A stretch of DNA of 64,000 nucleotides, taken from assembly GCF_029278565.1 (NCBI RefSeq), contig NZ_CP119559.1, forward strand, positions 124,001 to 188,000, read 5' to 3'. The position numbers and the translations under genes were made by a program. Source of the DNA: Haloarcula halophila (GTDB lineage: Archaea; Halobacteriota; Halobacteria; Halobacteriales; Haloarculaceae). Each line of letters opens with the position of its first letter. The first letter of the stretch is position 1. Below, one piece after another: positions 60,260-64,000 of this stretch. A model generated the notes under the pieces. That model searched no databases. It saw only the letters and a program-made list of their open reading frames with translations, and was not told the DNA's origin.

Positions 60260-61057
60260 ATGGCACTCCGGGGCGTCGTACTCGATCTCGATGGGACGGT
60301 GTATCACGGCGACAACGTGTTGCCTGGCGTGGACGACTTCGTAGAGACTGTCCGTGGGCGTGACTGCTCGCTCTGTTTCTTCTCGAACAACCCGATCCAC
60401 GACGGGGACGACTACGTCCAGCGGCTCCAGGGGCTTGGCGTCGACGCACGGCCAGGTGAGGCCTGCTCGTCGGGCGTCGTCACGAGCGAATATCTCCACG
60501 CGGAACACGCCGGCGACGAGGTGTTCGTCATCGGGAGCGACGCGGTCCGCGAACAGGTCCGTGACACTGCCGCCATCCTGACTGACGAGCCAGCGCCCGC
60601 GGACGTGTTGCTCGCGTCCTGGACCGACGCCTTCCACTACCGGGATCTGGCGACCGCACTTCGGGTCGTCGGGAACGACACGACGTTCCTGGGGACCGAC
60701 CCCGACCGGACGTTCCCCGACGAGAACGGCGAACCGGTCCCCGGATCGGGCGCGATCATCCGCGCCGTCGCGGGCGTCCTCGATCGGGACCCCGACCGCA
60801 TCCTCGGGAAACCCTCGGAGGTGGCAGTCAGGGCGGCACTGGAGCGACTCGGCTGCACGGCCTCGGAATGTCTCGTCGTCGGCGACCGCCTCGACACGGA
60901 CATTCGAATGGGCGAACGAAGCGGGATGACCACCGCGCTCGTGACCACCGGGGTGTCCGACCGGGAAGCAGTCGAACACAGCGACGTCCAACCCGATTAC
61001 GTCGTCGACTCGTTGGCAGCGGTCGTCCCGATCGTCGAAGAACTGACCGCGAACTGA
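60260..61057 (+). CDS. HAD-superfamily IIA phosphatase (NagD-like)
   Basis: A 265-aa haloacid-dehalogenase-fold hydrolase. Motif I is VVLDLDGTVYHG (Asp9, Asp11), motif II FFSNNP, motif III around ILGKPS, motif IV VVGDRLDTDI. The cap position and length fit the NagD/AraL subfamily that dephosphorylates sugar phosphates or small nucleotides. The ATG at 60260 gives the compact family start. Confidence 0.92.
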   Translation: MALRGVVLDLDGTVYHGDNVLPGVDDFVETVRGRDCSLCFFSNNPIHDGDDYVQRLQGLGVDARPGEACSSGVVTSEYLHAEHAGDEVFVIGSDAVREQVRDTAAILTDEPAPADVLLASWTDAFHYRDLATALRVVGNDTTFLGTDPDRTFPDENGEPVPGSGAIIRAVAGVLDRDPDRILGKPSEVAVRAALERLGCTASECLVVGDRLDTDIRMGERSGMTTALVTTGVSDREAVEHSDVQPDYVVDSLAAVVPIVEELTAN

Positions 61058-61130
61058 CTCGCCCGTCGCTCCAATCGCTTGAGCTACACGTTTATGATGG
61101 AGCCCCGCGTAGCGTTGGGTGGTGACACCA

Positions 61131-61724
61131 ATGGGCAAGAACATCCTGATGATCGTCGGCGACTTCGGCGAGGACTACGAGATCATGGTGCCGTTCCAGA
61201 CACTCCAGACAGTCGGCCACGAGGTGGACGCGGTCTGTCCGGAGAAAGAAGCCGGCGACACGATCAAGACGGCGATCCACGACTTCCGGGGCGACCAGAC
61301 GTATCTGGAAGAGCGGGGCCACAACTTCGAACTGAACGCTACGATGGCCGAGATCGACCCCGAAACGTACGATGCCCTGGTCGTCCCTGGCGGGCGCGCT
61401 CCGGAGTATCTCCGGACCTACGACTCGGTCATCGAGACCGTCCAGCACTTTTTCGAGGCCGACAAACCCGTCGCGGCGCTGTGTCACGGCCCACAGATTC
61501 TCGCTGCCGCGGGCGTCCTGGACGGCTACGAGATGACCGCCTATCCCGCCGTTCGTGCGGAGTGTGAGGCTGCGGGCTGTTCGTGGGTCGACGAGGTAAC
61601 GACCGACGGAAACCTCGTCACCGGCCAGGCCTGGCCCGACCACCCGGAGTGGGTCGCGCAGTTCATGGACCTGCTGGGTGACGAAGTGAGCCACGGCGAC
61701 GCGGCCATCGCGGCCGACGACTGA
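61131..61724 (+). CDS. DJ-1/PfpI family protein
   Basis: A 197-aa protein with the nucleophile-elbow Cys118-His119 ([11 protein letters not shown]) and an N-terminal acidic residue (FGEDYE) that usually supports the Cys. Relatives are stress-induced deglycase, chaperone or peptidase-like proteins; activity cannot be assigned. ATG at 61131 is chosen; an upstream in-frame GTG at 61119 is possible. A strong hairpin starts at its stop codon. Confidence 0.92.
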   Translation: MGKNILMIVGDFGEDYEIMVPFQTLQTVGHEVDAVCPEKEAGDTIKTAIHDFRGDQTYLEERGHNFELNATMAEIDPETYDALVVPGGRAPEYLRTYDSVIETVQHFFEADKPVAALCHGPQILAAAGVLDGYEMTAYPAVRAECEAAGCSWVDEVTTDGNLVTGQAWPDHPEWVAQFMDLLGDEVSHGDAAIAADD

Positions 61725-61743
61725 CGCCGGCCACACCGGCGTC
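61723..61743 (+). terminator. Hairpin overlapping DJ-1/PfpI stop codon
   Basis: GACGCCGG-CCACA-CCGGCGTC forms an 8-bp perfect stem whose first two bases belong to the TGA stop (61722-61724). It is followed by GGTTGCT rather than a long T tract. A transcription-end or 3'-stabilising role is the simplest reading. Confidence 0.5.
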
Positions 61744-61856
61744 GGTTGCTGGAGGGGTGTGAGACGGTCACAGCTCCGGAATAAACTTACAACAACGTGA
61801 GAGTGGTCAAAAAACGAACGGTTTATGGGACCAGTCTCGTTAGTGGGAGACGAATC

Positions 61857-62105
61857 ATGGTCGACAAAGCGGACCTTCGCGAGCAGTTCACCGAGGCGTT
61901 CCAGGACGCAGAGTACCCCATCTCCAGCCCGATGGATCTCGTGCCGGCGCTGCCGGCCGGGCCGTCGACGAAGTTCGAGTCCGGGGAGTTCTCGATGACT
62001 GCGATGGAACTCAACACGAAACTCGACGGCGAGTTCCCCTACGACAGCGTCAACGACTTCGTCGACGACGTGATGGCGTCGCTCGAAGACCAGGACCTCA
62101 TCTGA
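61857..62105 (+). CDS. MTH865-like small protein
   Basis: An 82-aa protein. MVDKADLREQFTEAFQDAEYPI, PMDLVPALPAGPSTKFE, FSMTAMELNTKL and FPYDSVNDFVDDVM match the MTH865 family, a small helical fold of unknown function. A TTTATGG element about 30 nt upstream supports this start over the longer frame. It is convergent with the membrane hydrolase, whose stop lies 8 bp inside this gene's end. Confidence 0.88.
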   Translation: MVDKADLREQFTEAFQDAEYPISSPMDLVPALPAGPSTKFESGEFSMTAMELNTKLDGEFPYDSVNDFVDDVMASLEDQDLI

Positions 62106-62586
62106 TCGGCGTCACCGCTGCGACCGCCGTCACTGCCAGGACACCCAGTCCGAGCAGGAGGTAGTTCGCCAGCGTGTTGTCCGCTCGCGCGAGGTCGAGC
62201 GTGTAGGTCCGGGCCGATAGTGGCCACAAAGGCGCGATACCGGCCGGCGTGATGATATCCGCCAGTAGATGTGCGAGGACACTGGTCGTTCCGACGAGCG
62301 CGCCGAACGCTCCCAGGAGTATCGCGGATCGCGCGTCGGTGGACGCACCGACGGCCCAGCCGAGGCCACCCAACACTCCGCCGACGACGCCGGCAAACAG
62401 GAACGTATGGGTGATCCCGCGGTGACTCACGAGCGGGAGCCGCTGATCGTAGTCGGGCACGGGCGCGAGTCCCAGTGAGAGCGCGCCGCCCAGGACCGCC
62501 AGGTTCGGGAGGTCGGCGACGAGCAACCCCAGTCCCAGTGGCGCGTACACGAGCAGGGCCGTCCCATAGTGGCCGAGCCGGTACAT
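62098..62586 (-). CDS. YdjM-like membrane-bound metal-dependent hydrolase
   Basis: A 162-aa membrane protein with about four to five helices. SHRGITHTFLF and LAHLLADIITPAGIAPLWP are the His/Asp motifs of the YdjM/LexA-binding inner-membrane hydrolase family. PDYDQRLPLVSHRG precedes the first motif. The ATG at 62586 is chosen, but a GTG at 62607 would add seven residues. Substrate is unknown; relatives have been linked to membrane or lipid stress. Confidence 0.87.
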   Translation of the reverse strand: MYRLGHYGTALLVYAPLGLGLLVADLPNLAVLGGALSLGLAPVPDYDQRLPLVSHRGITHTFLFAGVVGGVLGGLGWAVGASTDARSAILLGAFGALVGTTSVLAHLLADIITPAGIAPLWPLSARTYTLDLARADNTLANYLLLGLGVLAVTAVAAVTPIR

Positions 62587-62660
62587 AGCTGCCAGGAGAG
62601 GGTCCACCCGTTTGAACCTGCTGCCCGGTCGTTTATCAGCCGTCCACTCCTATGCCACGC

Positions 62661-62810
62661 ATGGCTGTTATGTCGGTTGTACGGACACTGGTGGGGACGT
62701 TCGGACCGTTTCTGATCCCGGCGACGCTGTTTGTCTTCGGTGCGATCGGCTACCTCGTCCTCTGGGTCATCACCCGTTCACGGCGGGAAACCTACGTGGC
62801 CGACGAATGA
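62661..62810 (+). CDS. Small single-helix membrane protein
   Basis: A 49-aa protein. MAVMSVVRTLVGTFGPFLIPATL is followed by VFGAIGYLVLWVITRSRRE, so one long or two short hydrophobic segments with a basic cytoplasmic end. TTTATC near 62632-62637 would place a leaderless start at or near 62661; an in-frame ATG at 62652 is the alternative. Its function is unknown. Confidence 0.55.
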   Translation: MAVMSVVRTLVGTFGPFLIPATLFVFGAIGYLVLWVITRSRRETYVADE

Positions 62811-62853
62811 TTCGACCGTAAGCAAATGTTGTTTCACACCAGCACACTTTTAC

Positions 62854-62869
62854 ATTAGACTAGTCTAAT
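62854..62869. promoter_or_regulatory. 16-bp perfect palindrome at the DtxR gene promoter
   Basis: ATTAGACTAGTCTAAT reads the same on both strands. It lies 8 bp before the ATG at 62878 and overlaps or directly follows the AT-rich TTTTACATT promoter element. A metal-loaded DtxR dimer bound here would block transcription start, which fits autorepression. Binding has not been shown. Confidence 0.7.
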
Positions 62870-62877
62870 CCTCTCGT

Positions 62878-63573
62878 ATGTTGAGTGCGAAGATGGAGGA
62901 CTATCTCAAGGCGATCTATCGGCTCGAACGGGAGGGCGAGGCGCCGGTCGCCACTTCGACGATCGCCGAGACGGTGGGCGTCACCCCGCCGACAGCGACG
63001 AGTATGATCGAGAAACTGACCGATCAGGAGTTTCTCGAACGCGAGAAGTACAAAGGTGTCACCCTGACGCCGGAGGGCGAGACCATCGCGCTGGAAGTCA
63101 TCCGCCACCACCGGTTGCTGGAGACGTTTCTCACGGAGGAACTGGGCTACGACTGGGCGACGGTCCACGAGGAAGCCGAGATCCTGGAACACCACATCAG
63201 CGAGGAGTTCGAACAGCGCCTGGCCGAGGCACTGGACGACCCCGACGTCGACCCCCACGGCGATCCGATCCCCAACGACGCCCTGGAGCCGATCGAGGAC
63301 GTACCGGTGTCGGTCCTCTCGGACTACGACGAAGGGGTCCAGGTGGAGGTCGCTCGCGTCCGGGACCGAGAGCCCGACGAACTCACGTATCTCGACGGAG
63401 TGGGGATCACTCCCGGGACGGTGCTCAGTATCACCGAGGTAGCGCCGATCGGGATGGTCACCGTCTCGCTCGACTCGGGGGACTCGGTCTCGCTGCCGGA
63501 GGGTGTCGCGGACGCGATCCAGGTCCATCCGCCGGAGAGCGACCGCGCCGAGAACGGAGTGACCAAAGCGTGA
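62878..63573 (+). CDS. DtxR/MntR family metal-dependent repressor
   Basis: A 231-aa regulator. The winged helix (1-70) has MEDYLKAIYRLEREGEAPVATS, GVTPPTATSMIEKL and KYKGVTLTPEGE. The metal-binding and dimerisation domain has HHRLLETFLTEELGYDW, HEEAEILEHHISEEFE and DPHGDPIP, supplying His/Glu/Asp ligands. The C-terminal FeoA/SH3-like domain (about 150-225) includes ITPGTVLSITEVAPIG. It is translationally coupled (GTGA) to a GDT1-type transporter, pointing to Mn or a related divalent metal. Confidence 0.93.
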   Translation: MLSAKMEDYLKAIYRLEREGEAPVATSTIAETVGVTPPTATSMIEKLTDQEFLEREKYKGVTLTPEGETIALEVIRHHRLLETFLTEELGYDWATVHEEAEILEHHISEEFEQRLAEALDDPDVDPHGDPIPNDALEPIEDVPVSVLSDYDEGVQVEVARVRDREPDELTYLDGVGITPGTVLSITEVAPIGMVTVSLDSGDSVSLPEGVADAIQVHPPESDRAENGVTKA

Positions 63574-64000
63574 GCGAGGTCACCTGGTTCACCGTCGTGC
63601 TCATCGCGGCCGGGTCGCAACTCGCTGTGTTACCCGGGGAAAAAGTCCAGTTCATCATCGCTGGCCTCTCGACGCGGTTTAGCCCCTATCTGGTCGTCGC
63701 CGCAGCAGGGACGGCCTTCGCCGGCTGGACGGCCATCGAGATCTGGCTGGGGAGTACGGTCCTGCAGCTCCTGCCCGCTATCGTGCTGGACGCGCTGACG
63801 GCAGTCCTGTTTCTCGTATTCGCATACCTGCTGGTCCGGACGGCGCCCGGGAAAGACGCCCCCCAGCGGTCGCCCTCCAACGCCATCACGACCGACGGCG
63901 GCGAACTGGACGTTCGCGTCCCGGTTCTGGACTGGAAAGTTCCCAACGCGCTCGGGGGCTTTCTCCCGATCTTCGCCATGATGGCCTTCGGCGAGTTCGG
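63570..64000 (+). CDS. TMEM165/GDT1 (UPF0016) family transporter, 3' end beyond window
   Basis: The first 143 codons, starting at GTG within the DtxR stop. Helix 1 carries LIAAGSQLAVLPGEKVQFII, where LPGEKVQ replaces the family's usual ELGDK(S/T)Q. Near the window end, MMAFGEFG begins a second copy of the motif. Hydrophobic helices flank a soluble loop (DGGELDVRVPVLDWKVPNAL). GDT1 proteins move Mn or Ca out of the cytosol or into compartments; control by the coupled DtxR regulator makes Mn export the likely role. Confidence 0.83.
   Translation, partial: MSEVTWFTVVLIAAGSQLAVLPGEKVQFIIAGLSTRFSPYLVVAAAGTAFAGWTAIEIWLGSTVLQLLPAIVLDALTAVLFLVFAYLLVRTAPGKDAPQRSPSNAITTDGGELDVRVPVLDWKVPNALGGFLPIFAMMAFGEF

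Noticed and set aside
1-64000. CRISPR array, rRNA operon, integrase or replication origin
   Set aside because: Read through for regular short repeats, long rRNA-like stretches, integrase motifs and Orc1/Cdc6 genes; none is present, and the single tRNA shows no duplicated 3' end suggesting an integrated element.

Overview
The window is a stretch of chromosome from a haloarchaeon (class Halobacteria). The evidence is a high-GC sequence with strongly acidic predicted proteins, archaeal TATA promoters about 25-30 nt ahead of leaderless starts, twin-arginine lipoproteins, AglB/AglJ N-glycosylation, Dph2, a HalX-type response regulator, an ATP-dependent DNA ligase, and many short halobacterial-specific families. 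The family could be Haloarculaceae, but that is a guess. I support about 66 protein genes, two of them cut by the window edges, and one tRNA. I see no transposase, CRISPR array, rRNA or replication origin.

Layout. 1-3.2 kb: the start of an enoyl-CoA hydratase/isomerase (minus), a photolyase whose 3' end runs into a duplicated structured repeat, and a superoxide dismutase. 3.2-8.7 kb: a P-loop protein, an MBL hydrolase, a HalX response regulator with a RecA-like partner, and two Tat lipoproteins, one a beta-propeller. 8.8-10.7 kb: tRNA-Glu(CTC), a membrane-anchored winged-helix regulator and a YlbF protein. 10.9-16 kb: dph2, a histidine kinase/receiver/receiver-kinase operon and a METTL5-like methyltransferase. 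16-19 kb: a rhomboid protease, DoxX and a divergent HxlR regulator.

19-31 kb is a protein N-glycosylation locus: aglJ, four GT4 glycosyltransferases, a flippase, an AglG-like transferase and the oligosaccharyltransferase aglB. Its middle part (about 20.4-25.8 kb) is visibly more AT-rich than its flanks, as expected for exchangeable surface-glycan genes. 31-42 kb: small zinc and unknown proteins, a lipoprotein pair, DNA ligase, a type IV pilus ATPase/platform pair whose platform protein carries an extra C-terminal domain, and a sirtuin.

42-48 kb: a GT87 membrane protein and sucCD. The last 72 bp of sucD are duplicated exactly downstream, and the second copy is split by a 51-bp insertion with a 6-bp target duplication. 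48-58 kb: an ABC exporter operon whose first permease ends in a PrsW-like membrane protease domain, an aldo/keto reductase, a macro-domain protein, two diverged DUF2071-like proteins, a DUF998 protein and a second ABC exporter. 58-64 kb: a hybrid sensor kinase, a HAD phosphatase, a DJ-1/PfpI protein, an MTH865-like protein, and a DtxR regulator with a perfect palindrome at its promoter, translationally coupled to a GDT1-family metal transporter that runs off the window.

The most unusual items are the ABC permease-PrsW fusion, the interrupted sucD tail duplication, the pilus platform protein with an added surface-type domain, and the DtxR-GDT1 metal-homeostasis pair with its operator. Function calls rest on motif recognition by eye; no database search was run.
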